Assembly (NCBI RefSeq): GCF_000960995.1
Contig: NZ_CP009434.1
Location: 2,756,415-2,820,414 of the forward strand
Reading direction: 5' to 3'
Source of the DNA: Burkholderia glumae LMG 2196 = ATCC 33617
Lineage (GTDB): Bacteria > Pseudomonadota > Gammaproteobacteria > Burkholderiales > Burkholderiaceae
Length of the DNA stretch: 64,000 nt
In this document: piece by piece, positions 8,402-16,320 of the stretch
Numbering within the stretch: position 1 is the stretch's first letter
How the letters are laid out: each line of letters begins with the position of its first letter
The notes under the pieces: generated by a model
The model's database searches: none
What the model saw: only the letters and a program-made list of their open reading frames with translations
What the model was told of the DNA's origin: nothing
Program-made: the position numbers and the translations under genes

Positions 8402-9130
8402 ATGTCCGAATCCCTGAACGGAAAGATCGCCGCGATCACCGGCGCCGCCTCCGGCATCGGCCTCGCCTGCGCGCGCGCGCTGATCGGCGCCGGCGCGAAG
8501 GTGGTGCTGATCGACCGCGCCCAAGAGCGGCTCGCCGCCTGCCGCGACGAACTCGGGCCGAACGCGCTGCCGCTCGCGGTGGACCTGCTGCAGCCGCAGC
8601 AGGTCTGCGCCATGCTGCCGCGCATCCTGGAACTCGCCGGCGGCCTCGACATCTTCCACGCCAACGCCGGCGCCTACGTGGGCGGCGAGGTCGCGAACGG
8701 CAATCCCGACGACTGGGACCGCATGCTGAACCTCAACGTCAACGCCGCGTTCCGCTCGGTGCATGCGGTGCTGCCGCACCTGATCGCGCAGCGAGCCGGC
8801 GATATCATCTTCACCAGCTCGATCGCGGGCATCGTGCCGGTGGTCTGGGAGCCGATCTACACGGCCTCGAAGTTCGCGGTGCAGGCCTTCGTCCACACCA
8901 CGCGGCGCCAGGTGATGAAGCACGGCGTGCGGGTGGGCGCGGTGGCGCCGGGGCCGGTCGTCACGGCGCTGCTCGACGACTGGCCGCGTGCCAAGATGGA
9001 GGAGGCGCTCGCGGCCGGCAGCCTGATGCAGCCGGAGGAGGTGGCCGACGCGGTGCTGTTCATGCTGAGCCGGCCGCGCAACGTGACGATCCGCGATCTC
9101 GTGATCCTGCCCACCCAGGTCGATCTCTGA
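8402..9130 (+). CDS. Short-chain dehydrogenase, ribitol 2-dehydrogenase-like
   Basis: 242-aa SDR oxidoreductase. The cofactor motif TGAASGIG is at residues 13-20, the catalytic Ser is in FTSSIAG and the Tyr-Lys pair in YTASK. The start at 8402 is preceded by GGAGA at good spacing; the frame opens a little further upstream without such a site. Between a pentose-type ABC transporter and a pentulose kinase, the simplest role is oxidation of an imported pentitol such as ribitol to a ketopentose, which the next gene phosphorylates. The family resemblance to ribitol 2-dehydrogenases supports this; the exact polyol is inferred. Confidence 0.82.
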   Translation: MSESLNGKIAAITGAASGIGLACARALIGAGAKVVLIDRAQERLAACRDELGPNALPLAVDLLQPQQVCAMLPRILELAGGLDIFHANAGAYVGGEVANGNPDDWDRMLNLNVNAAFRSVHAVLPHLIAQRAGDIIFTSSIAGIVPVVWEPIYTASKFAVQAFVHTTRRQVMKHGVRVGAVAPGPVVTALLDDWPRAKMEEALAAGSLMQPEEVADAVLFMLSRPRNVTIRDLVILPTQVDL

Positions 9131-9171
9131 CCGGCCGGAACGCCCCGCCCTCACGCAGACAGGAACCCGAC

Positions 9172-10842
9172 ATGACGGACCACTCCCCCGCCGCGCCGCA
9201 TGGCGCCGGCCGCTACCTGATCGGCATCGACGTGGGCACCGGCAGTGCACGCGCCGGCATCTTCGACGCGGCCGGCCGCATGGTGGCCTCGGCCAGGCAC
9301 GAGATCAGCGTGTTCCATGAAAGCGGCGCGATCGTCGAGCAATCGAGCGCCGAGATCTGGCATGCCGTCTGCACCTCGGTGCGCGCGGCGCTCGCGCAGG
9401 GCGCGATCGCGCCCGAGCAGGTGGCCGGGCTCGGCTTCGACGCCACCTGCTCGCTGGTGGTGCTGGGCGCGGGCGGCCGCTCGCTGCCGGTCGGCCCCTC
9501 GGAACAGCACGCGCGCGACATCATCGTCTGGATGGATCATCGCGCGCTCGCGCAGGCCGAGCGCATCAACGCGGGCGGCCACGCGGTGCTCGGCTTCGTC
9601 GGCGGCCGGATCTCGCCCGAGATGGAAACGCCGAAGCTGCTGTGGCTGCTCGAGCAGCGCCGCGCCGTGTTCGACGCCGCCTGGCAGTTCTTCGACCTGA
9701 CCGATTTCCTGACCTGGCGCGCCACCGGCGACCTGGCGCGCTCGACCTGCACGGTCACCTGCAAGTGGACCTACCTCGCGCACGAGCGGCGCTGGGACGA
9801 AGGCTATTTCCGCGCGATCGGGCTCGGCGTGCTGGCCGACGAGGGCTTCGAGCGGATCGGGCGGCGCGTGGTCGAGCCCGGCACGGCCCTCGGCCAGGGG
9901 CTCACCGCGCAGGCGGCGGCCGAACTGGGCCTCGCGCCCGGCACGCCGGTGGCCGCCGGCCTGATCGACGCGCACGCGGGCGGGCTCGGCACGGTGGGCG
10001 CGGACGGCGCGCCCGAGGCCTGCCTCGGCTACGTGTTCGGCACCTCGTCCTGCACCATGACCACCACGCGCGAGCCGGTGTTCGTGCCCGGCGTGTGGGG
10101 GCCGTACTTCTCGGCGATGGTGCCCGACGCATGGCTCAACGAGGGCGGCCAGTCGGTGGCCGGCGCCGCGATCGAGCGGCTGCTGGCGATGCACCCGGCC
10201 GCCGCGCAGGCGCATGAGGCCGCCGCGCGGGCCGGGCAGTCCTTGCCGGAATGGCTCTCGGCGCAGGCCACGGAGGCGGCGCAAGCGGACGCGGCGGCAG
10301 GGGACGCGGCTGAAGGGCTGTCCGCCGCCGCGAGGCTCGCCGGCGGCCTGCACGTGGTGCCCGAATTCCTCGGCAACCGCGCGCCGTTCGCCGACCCGCA
10401 CGCGCGCGCCGTGATCGCCGGGCTCGGCATGGACGGCGGCCTGGCGAGCCTGGTCGCGCTCTACGTGGCCGGCCTCGCCAGCCTCGGCTACGGGCTGCGC
10501 CAGATCGTCGAGGCGCAGGCGGCGGCCGGCGCGCCGGTGGCGCGCATCGTGATCAGCGGCGGCGCGGGGCGGCATGACCTGGTGCGCCAGTTGCTCGCCG
10601 ACGCGACCGGCCTGCCGGTGCTCGCGACCGAGGCCGAGGAGCCGGTGCTGCTCGGCGCCGCGATGCTAGGCAGCGTGGCCGGCGGCCTGCACGGCGAGGT
10701 GCGCGCGGCGATGCGCGCGATGTCGCGCGTCGGCCGCCGCTATGCGCCTGCCGGCGGCGCGATCGCGGCGCTCCATACGGCGCGCTACCGCGCGTTCGAA
10801 CGGCTGCAGCAGGTCGCGCGCGAGATTCGCGGGACCGCCTAG
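9172..10842 (+). CDS. FGGY-family pentulose kinase (D-ribulokinase type)
   Basis: 556-aa sugar kinase. N-terminal actin-like fold with the ATP/phosphate loop in IDVGTGSARAGIF, middle part with the catalytic-loop region ITFLTWRATG-like DLTDFLTWRATGD, and the C-terminal domain with ISGGAGRHDLVRQLLADATG. Length and sequence fit the TIGR01315-type FGGY pentulose kinases that phosphorylate D-ribulose. It completes an import, oxidation and phosphorylation route feeding the pentose phosphate pathway. It follows the dehydrogenase by 41 bases and is the last gene of the operon. Confidence 0.87.
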   Translation: MTDHSPAAPHGAGRYLIGIDVGTGSARAGIFDAAGRMVASARHEISVFHESGAIVEQSSAEIWHAVCTSVRAALAQGAIAPEQVAGLGFDATCSLVVLGAGGRSLPVGPSEQHARDIIVWMDHRALAQAERINAGGHAVLGFVGGRISPEMETPKLLWLLEQRRAVFDAAWQFFDLTDFLTWRATGDLARSTCTVTCKWTYLAHERRWDEGYFRAIGLGVLADEGFERIGRRVVEPGTALGQGLTAQAAAELGLAPGTPVAAGLIDAHAGGLGTVGADGAPEACLGYVFGTSSCTMTTTREPVFVPGVWGPYFSAMVPDAWLNEGGQSVAGAAIERLLAMHPAAAQAHEAAARAGQSLPEWLSAQATEAAQADAAAGDAAEGLSAAARLAGGLHVVPEFLGNRAPFADPHARAVIAGLGMDGGLASLVALYVAGLASLGYGLRQIVEAQAAAGAPVARIVISGGAGRHDLVRQLLADATGLPVLATEAEEPVLLGAAMLGSVAGGLHGEVRAAMRAMSRVGRRYAPAGGAIAALHTARYRAFERLQQVAREIRGTA

Positions 10843-11135
10843 GCGGCGGCTCGGCGACGGCCGCCGTCCGGCACGAACACGGCAGGGCGGCGATCAAGCA
10901 GCGATCAAGCGGCGGCGAGCGACGGCAAGCGGCTCGCGAGCGGCGCGCAAGCAGCGCGATGCCGACGCGGGAAAGCGGCATGGAAGCAGCGCGGCACCGG
11001 CGGGAAACCGCCGCGCGGCTCGCCATCGTGCTGTCACACAAGGCGTGTCTGATTCCTCCATTCCCGGTTGTCTGCTCCGTCGCGCGGCCGATGCCGCCCC
11101 GCACGGCGCCCGAACCGTCGTCGAGAATCATCGAG

Positions 11136-11894
11136 ATGAAAGAACCGCCGATGCTCGAATTCGCGCAGCACCCCGTCGAGGACCGCCTGGTCCATGTCGA
11201 CGAGTTCTGCCTCGACCTGCCGCTGCTGCGCGGCCTCGCGCGCTGCCCGCTCTGCTCGGGCGTGCTGCGCGTGGTGCAGCTGCGCGACCGCTCGCGGGCG
11301 CGCCGCTTCGTCCATGCGGCGGGGCCGTTCGCGCGCTGCCCGCTCGTCAGCGACGCGGTGTCCAATCCGCTCGCCGTCACCGTCGGCCCGCCGCTGACCG
11401 AGCGCGCGCGGCAGCTGCGGGCGAGCTTCTTCCAGCAATGGCAGCGGCACCTGCACACGATCCGGCAGACCGCCAGCGCGTTCCAGGTGGCGCGCTTCAC
11501 GCGCGCCATCGAGCATGCCGACGTGCTGAAGCTGTGGGCCTGGCCCACGCTCGCGCAGCGCGACATCCCCTATGTGATGCTGGTGCTGACCGATTTCATC
11601 GCCGCGCCGCCGGGCGAGAAGCAGGCGGCCTGGATCCGCTTCTGGTTCGACGCCTCGGTGCAGCAGATCGGCGACCTCGGCAAGCCGGGCCGGATGGTGC
11701 CGCGCCTCTTCCAGCTGCGCTACCGGCGGCCGCGCATGTCGAAATATCCGAGCGTGCGGCACCTGATCGACTGCCGGCCGGTGCCGATGGGCGCGCACGA
11801 GTTCGCCGATCCGGCGGCGCCGTTGACGGGCGCGGACGACGTGTCGGCGTTCGAGTCGTTCGCGCAGCGCGTGGCGCGGCTGCCGGGGGACTGA
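11136..11894 (+). CDS. Hypothetical protein with Cys-x2-Cys motif
   Basis: About 252 aa, not recognised. The frame is open from 10959 but the upstream part is compositionally like non-coding DNA, so I start at 11136 (MKEPPMLEF); 11151 is an alternative. Visible features are CPLC near residue 37, a later ARCPL, a basic Arg-rich middle region, and an aromatic segment LKLWAWPTLAQRDIPYVMLVLTD cut here into its two halves: an amphipathic part and a hydrophobic strand. No signal peptide or membrane span. Runs convergently with the monooxygenase gene. I cannot assign a function. Confidence 0.6.
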   Translation: MKEPPMLEFAQHPVEDRLVHVDEFCLDLPLLRGLARCPLCSGVLRVVQLRDRSRARRFVHAAGPFARCPLVSDAVSNPLAVTVGPPLTERARQLRASFFQQWQRHLHTIRQTASAFQVARFTRAIEHADVLKLWAWPTLAQRDIPYVMLVLTDFIAAPPGEKQAAWIRFWFDASVQQIGDLGKPGRMVPRLFQLRYRRPRMSKYPSVRHLIDCRPVPMGAHEFADPAAPLTGADDVSAFESFAQRVARLPGD

Positions 11895-11926
11895 GCCGGC
11901 GGAGCGCCGCCGCCGTCCGCTGCCGC

Positions 11927-11954
11927 CGTCTCGCGTCTCGCGTCTCGCGTCTCG
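11927..11954. repeat. 7-bp tandem repeat, 4 copies
   Basis: CGTCTCG repeated four times without mismatch, in the gap between two convergent genes. Probably a simple-sequence tract prone to copy-number change. Confidence 0.85.
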
Positions 11955-11998
11955 CGTTCGCCCGACCGGGACGGGGCCGGGCGGCGCCCCGAACCGCT

Positions 11999-12020
11999 GC
12001 CGGCACCATAGCGTGCCGGC
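11999..12020. terminator. Hairpin between convergent genes
   Basis: 8-bp perfect stem GCCGGCAC / GTGCCGGC with loop CATAGC, placed between the stops at 11894 and 12049. Could act for both directions; no long T-run. Confidence 0.45.
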
Positions 12021-12048
12021 GCTCGCAATCGAGTCGCCGCAGCCGCGT

Positions 12049-13248
12049 TCAGCTGTAGAGCGACGCCTCGGGCAGCTCGCCCGTCAGCGCGTGGCGGCCG
12101 AGGTCGCGCAGCCGGTAGTCGAGCGGATCATGCAGCGTGTGCGTGCGCGCGTTGCGCCAGAAGCGGTCGAGCGCGAGCGGCGCGGCCGTCGCGCGCGCGC
12201 CGCAGGCATCGAACAGCGCCTCGCCCGAGTCCAGCGCGGCCCGCTGCGCCACCACCTTGGCCTCCGACACCGCCAGCGAAACCTCGGCGCGGGCCTCGGC
12301 CGTGAGCGCCGCGCCGCGATCCCAGGCGCCCTGCAGCGCGCGCGCGGCGCGATCGGCGAGCGCCTCGGCCGCTGCGGCCTGCACCCGCATCTCGCCGAAG
12401 CGCTGCAGCGTGTAGGGATCGTCCTGCGCCCGCTCGACGCCCGAATGGATCCAGGGCCGCCCGCGCGTAGCCACGTACTCGCGCGCCTCGGCGAGCGCCC
12501 CCTCGGCCAGCCCGACGAACAGGTTGGTCAGCACCAGTTGCGAGACCAGCGTGCGCAGCGTCGCGCGCGGCGTGGGCGGCGCCTCCGAGCGATGCAGCAC
12601 TTCCCCCGGCTCGATCCGCACGGCGCTGAACGACACGCTGCCGCTGTCGGTCTGGCGCTGGCCGATCGGGTCCCAGTCGTCGTGGACCGTGATGCCGCCG
12701 CGCGCGGTCGGCACCACCGCGAACACCGGCTTGCCGGCGGCCGGATCGTGCGCCGAGACGATCATGCGCGCCGAGCCGCGGGTGCCCGAACAGAAGCTCT
12801 TGATGCCGTCGAGCCGGTAGCCGCCGTCGGCCTCCTGGCGCGCCACCAGCCGCGTATCGAGCGAATTGACGGCGTTGCCCCACCACCAGCCCTGCTCGAC
12901 CGTGCCGCGCAGGTGGCGCTCGCGCTGCGCGTCGCTGCCCCACACCTCGACGCTGACGACCTGCAGCACCTGGAAGCCGACCAGATGCGCGAGCGCGCTG
13001 TCGACGCGCGCGAGTGCGCGAATCGTCTGATAGACGATCGGCCATTCGGCTTCCTGGCCGCCGAACGCGCGCGGCACCGCCAGCGTCTGCAGGCCGACGG
13101 CGGCCATCCACTGCTTCTCGCGCGCGGCATGGCCGCCGCGCCGGTCGCGCTCGGCCGCGCTCGCGCGCAGCGCGACGATCAGTTCACCGAAGCTGCGCGG
13201 GGCGTCGGGGTCGGCGGCCGCGGCGGCCGACGGATGGAGTTCGCTCAT
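12049..13248 (-). CDS. Acyl-CoA dehydrogenase-like flavin monooxygenase
   Basis: 399-aa protein of the acyl-CoA dehydrogenase fold, of the branch that includes SfnC/DszC-type reduced-flavin monooxygenases rather than true acyl-CoA dehydrogenases. The N-terminal helical domain (to about 120), a beta domain with WWGNAVNSLD and GIKSFCSGT (about 125-165), and a C-terminal helical bundle are visible. The usual catalytic Glu region of acyl-CoA dehydrogenases is not evident. Members with this pattern attack organosulfur or aromatic compounds using FMNH2 from a reductase, but no reductase is adjacent. Substrate unknown. Confidence 0.75.
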   Translation of the reverse strand: MSELHPSAAAAADPDAPRSFGELIVALRASAAERDRRGGHAAREKQWMAAVGLQTLAVPRAFGGQEAEWPIVYQTIRALARVDSALAHLVGFQVLQVVSVEVWGSDAQRERHLRGTVEQGWWWGNAVNSLDTRLVARQEADGGYRLDGIKSFCSGTRGSARMIVSAHDPAAGKPVFAVVPTARGGITVHDDWDPIGQRQTDSGSVSFSAVRIEPGEVLHRSEAPPTPRATLRTLVSQLVLTNLFVGLAEGALAEAREYVATRGRPWIHSGVERAQDDPYTLQRFGEMRVQAAAAEALADRAARALQGAWDRGAALTAEARAEVSLAVSEAKVVAQRAALDSGEALFDACGARATAAPLALDRFWRNARTHTLHDPLDYRLRDLGRHALTGELPEASLYS

Positions 13249-13639
13249 CGGGTAACAGGCTCCCTGCCGTTGAAGGTTTCAGGTGCGGGCCGTCGCAACC
13301 AGGCCGCGCCGCGCGAAATCGGCCGCTCGGGCTCGATATCGGCGGCCAGCCGTCGTCGACACGACTCTTGCCGCGCCTGCGGGCCGATGATAGACGCGAA
13401 CGCCGGGCGCGGTCCAACAAGTGATGCGCAAAAGGAAATCGGCGAAAACGATAAGCGAGGCGGCAACGCTACGGCCCGTATTTTCATGCCGCAAGAGGTT
13501 TGCCGCCGCGCATGAAAGCTGATATTCATGAAAGACCGGATCGGGACATCCGGCGCGGCAACCGAAGAAGCAACGTACCCCATTACCAGACGCGACGGGC
13601 GCGAGCCCGCGGCGGCCAGACCCGCAAGCGAGACCAGCC
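13249..13639. other. 391-bp gap between divergent genes
   Basis: Promoter region for the minus-strand monooxygenase and the plus-strand spherulin-like gene. The part around 13430-13500 is A/T-richer (AAAACGATAAG and ATTTTCATG). I see no gene-like frame or clear operator. Confidence 0.5.
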
Positions 13640-14569
13640 ATGACTCATTCGTATGCTTCGACGTCCATTTCTCCGTCACTCATGGTCGAGCGGCGCGCAA
13701 GGCCGCGCGCCGGCCGCGCGCCGGGCGCGTTTCACCGCATCGCGTCGGCCGCCTGTTCGCTGATCGCCTCGCTGCTGGTGACGAGCGGCGGCGTCCAAGC
13801 GGCCGACCTCGTGGTGCCGGCGTATTTCTATCCGTCCGGCTCCGGCGCGACCGCCTGGAACACGCTCGCGACCAATGCCGCCTCGGTGCCGCTCACGGCC
13901 ATCGTCAACCCGAACAGCGGCCCGGGCACGGCGGCCGATCCGGCCTATACCGGCGCGATCGCGAAGCTGCGCGCCGCGGGCGGCAAGGTGATCGCCTACG
14001 TCCACACCTCGTATGGCGCCCGCCCGCTGTCCGACGTGACGGCCGACATCAACAAATACCTGGCGTTCTACGCGGTGGACGGCTTCTTCATCGACGAAAT
14101 GGCCAACGACGCCACGACCGCCCACGTCCAGTACTACCAGTCGCTCTACAACTACATCAAGGGGCTCTCGCCGAACTATCAGGTGGTCAACAACCCCGGC
14201 ACCACCCTGCCCGAGATCTACGCGAGCCTGCCGGTGGCGGACCGCTTCGTCGTCTACGAGAACAAGCAGGCCAACTATGCCGGCTTCGTGCCGAACGCCT
14301 GGCAGGCCGCCTACGGCGCGGACCGCTTCGTCCACATCGTCTACAACGCGAGCGCGTCGCAATTGACCGGGGTCTTGCAGCTCGCCGTGACGAACGGCGC
14401 GGGCGGCATCTATGTCACCTCGCTGAAACTGCCGAATCCGTACAACGGGCTGCCGTCGTACTGGTCGCAGGAAGTGTTGGCCGTCGCGGCGCTCAATCCG
14501 GCGCCCGTCAGCGCGCTCGGCAAGAACGGCCGGGCGGCGGCGGTGCGGCCCGGCGGCAAGAGACGCTGA
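13640..14569 (+). CDS. Secreted spherulation-specific family 4 protein
   Basis: 309-aa exported protein of the spherulin-4 family, a TIM-barrel glycoside-hydrolase-like group that includes the fungal GH135 enzyme Sph3, which cuts galactosaminogalactan. A long basic N-region leads to a hydrophobic core (about 36-50) and a cleavage site near VQA-AD at 54-56. The family blocks DLVVPAYFYPSG, GGKVIAYVHTSYG and VDGFFIDEM (acidic pair D152-E153) are clear. An ATG at 13682 is a shorter start that keeps the signal. It may act on an amino-sugar polymer outside the cell. Base composition seems somewhat less G+C-rich than its neighbours. Family call firm, substrate open. Confidence 0.8.
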   Translation: MTHSYASTSISPSLMVERRARPRAGRAPGAFHRIASAACSLIASLLVTSGGVQAADLVVPAYFYPSGSGATAWNTLATNAASVPLTAIVNPNSGPGTAADPAYTGAIAKLRAAGGKVIAYVHTSYGARPLSDVTADINKYLAFYAVDGFFIDEMANDATTAHVQYYQSLYNYIKGLSPNYQVVNNPGTTLPEIYASLPVADRFVVYENKQANYAGFVPNAWQAAYGADRFVHIVYNASASQLTGVLQLAVTNGAGGIYVTSLKLPNPYNGLPSYWSQEVLAVAALNPAPVSALGKNGRAAAVRPGGKRR

Positions 14570-14776
14570 GGCAGCGGGCCGGGCGGCTGGGCGGGCTCGC
14601 CCCTGCGCCATGCCGGCCGCCGCCCCTCGGCCGAGGCCGACCGGCCCCCGCGCCTGCCGCGAGCGGATTTGCGCCGCGATCGAAGCGGGCCTGGAACGGC
14701 CCGCGTCGATCGCTCGCCCGCGCCGTTCATCGCGGCGCGGCGGCCTGAATGTGGCCCTCGCCGCCGCGCCCCGGCC

Positions 14777-16309
14777 TCAGCGCTGCGCCACCGCCGGCGC
14801 GGCCGGGGCGGAAGCCCCGGCGGCCGCGGCGGCCGCCGGCGTGCCCCAGCCGCCGCCGAGCGCGCGGATCAGGTTCACCGTCGCCACCGCCTGCGCGCCC
14901 GTCAGCTGGTTCGCCTGCAGCTGCGACTGCAGCACCGTGCGCTCGCTGTCGATCACGTCCAGATAGGCGATCTGCCCTTCCTGATACTGCGTGCGCGACA
15001 GCTTCGCCGCGCGCTGCGAGGCCCGGACCGCCTCGCCCTGCGCGCGGATCTGCTCGTCGAGCAGGCGCAGGTCGGAGAGCTGGTCCTCGACCTCGCGGAA
15101 CGCCACCAGCACCTGCTGCCGGTAGTTCGCGACCTGCTCCTCGTAGGACGCGCGCGCCTGCTGCACGCCCGCGCTGCGCCGGCCGCCGTCGAACAGCGGC
15201 AGCGTGAGCGCGGTGCCCGCGAACGGCCCGAGCAGGAAGGTGCGGCTCGACCACATGAACAGCTCGCCGAGCGTGGATGCCTCGTAGCCGAACGAGCCGG
15301 AGATGTCGAGCTTCGGGAAATACGCCGACTTCGCCAGGCCGATCCGGGCGTTGGCGGCCGCCATCGCACGCTCGGCCGCGGCCACGTCGGGGCGCCGCTC
15401 CAGCAGCGCCGACGGCAGGCCGGGCGGGATCCTCAGCGTGACCGGCGCGATCGGCGCCTGCTTGAACGCGAAATCGGCCGGCGCCTTGCCGAGCAGGATC
15501 GCGAGCGCATGCTCGGAGGCCGCGCGGCGGCGCGCGACGCCGACCGCGTCGGCCTGCGCGCTGGCCAGCTCGTTCTTGGCGCGCGACACGTCGAGATCAT
15601 CGATGTCGCCCTCGCTGAAGCGCCGCTGCGAGAGCTTCAGCGATTCCTCGCGCAGCGCCACGGTGCGCCGGTACAGGTCCTGGTCCGCATCGAGCTGGCG
15701 CAGTTCGAAGTAGTTCTGCGCGACGTCGGCCTGCAGCGCGAGCCGCACCGACTGGAACAGTGCCTCGCTCTGCGCGGCGTCGGCGCGCGAGGCCTCGACG
15801 TTGCGGCTGACGCGGCCGAACAGGTCGGCCTCGTAGGACACGCTGCCCTGCGCGCGCCACAGCGTGGCGTTGACCGGCCCGGAGCCCTGCGGCCGGAACT
15901 GCGAGGCCGACGACAGGCCCTCGCGGGTCGGCCCGAAGCCCGCGTCGAGCGACGGGAACCACGCCGAGCGCGCGGCGCGCGTGGCGGCGCGCGCCTCCTG
16001 CACGCGCGCGGCGGCGGCCTTCAGGTTCTGGTTCGCGTCGAGCGCCTGCTGTTCGAGCGCGTCGAGCACCGGGTCGCCGAACACCTTCCACCACTCGCCA
16101 CGATGTTCGGCATCGGCCGGCTCGGCCGGCTTCCAGCTGCCGGCCTGCTCGCCGGCGGCCAGCGTCGGGGCTTCCTTGAACGCGGCGGGCGTGGCCGCCG
16201 CGGGCCGCCGGTAGTCCGGCCCGACCGCGCAGGCCGCGAGCAGCGCGGCCAGCAGCGCGCTCAGGCCGGCCAGCTTCGTGAGCCGCAGGATGGTCTTGTC
16301 GTTTTTCAT
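14777..16309 (-). CDS. opcM: Outer-membrane efflux lipoprotein, OpcM/OprC type
   Basis: 510-aa outer-membrane channel of the NodT/OprM family. The lipobox LAAC places the lipidated Cys at residue 27, followed by AVGPDYRRP, typical of these channels. Two repeats of the TolC-like fold are visible, with GARRPDV-type segment LERRPDVAAAERAMAAANARIG and periplasmic coiled-coil helices. It is the last gene of an RND efflux operon, starting 11 bases after the pump gene stop. With the pump and adaptor it forms a tripartite exporter; gene order matches the Burkholderia ceoA-ceoB-opcM (bpeE-bpeF-oprC) locus. The symbol rests on that synteny and family resemblance. Confidence 0.85.
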   Translation of the reverse strand: MKNDKTILRLTKLAGLSALLAALLAACAVGPDYRRPAAATPAAFKEAPTLAAGEQAGSWKPAEPADAEHRGEWWKVFGDPVLDALEQQALDANQNLKAAAARVQEARAATRAARSAWFPSLDAGFGPTREGLSSASQFRPQGSGPVNATLWRAQGSVSYEADLFGRVSRNVEASRADAAQSEALFQSVRLALQADVAQNYFELRQLDADQDLYRRTVALREESLKLSQRRFSEGDIDDLDVSRAKNELASAQADAVGVARRRAASEHALAILLGKAPADFAFKQAPIAPVTLRIPPGLPSALLERRPDVAAAERAMAAANARIGLAKSAYFPKLDISGSFGYEASTLGELFMWSSRTFLLGPFAGTALTLPLFDGGRRSAGVQQARASYEEQVANYRQQVLVAFREVEDQLSDLRLLDEQIRAQGEAVRASQRAAKLSRTQYQEGQIAYLDVIDSERTVLQSQLQANQLTGAQAVATVNLIRALGGGWGTPAAAAAAGASAPAAPAVAQR

Positions 16310-16320
16310 GGATCGATTCC

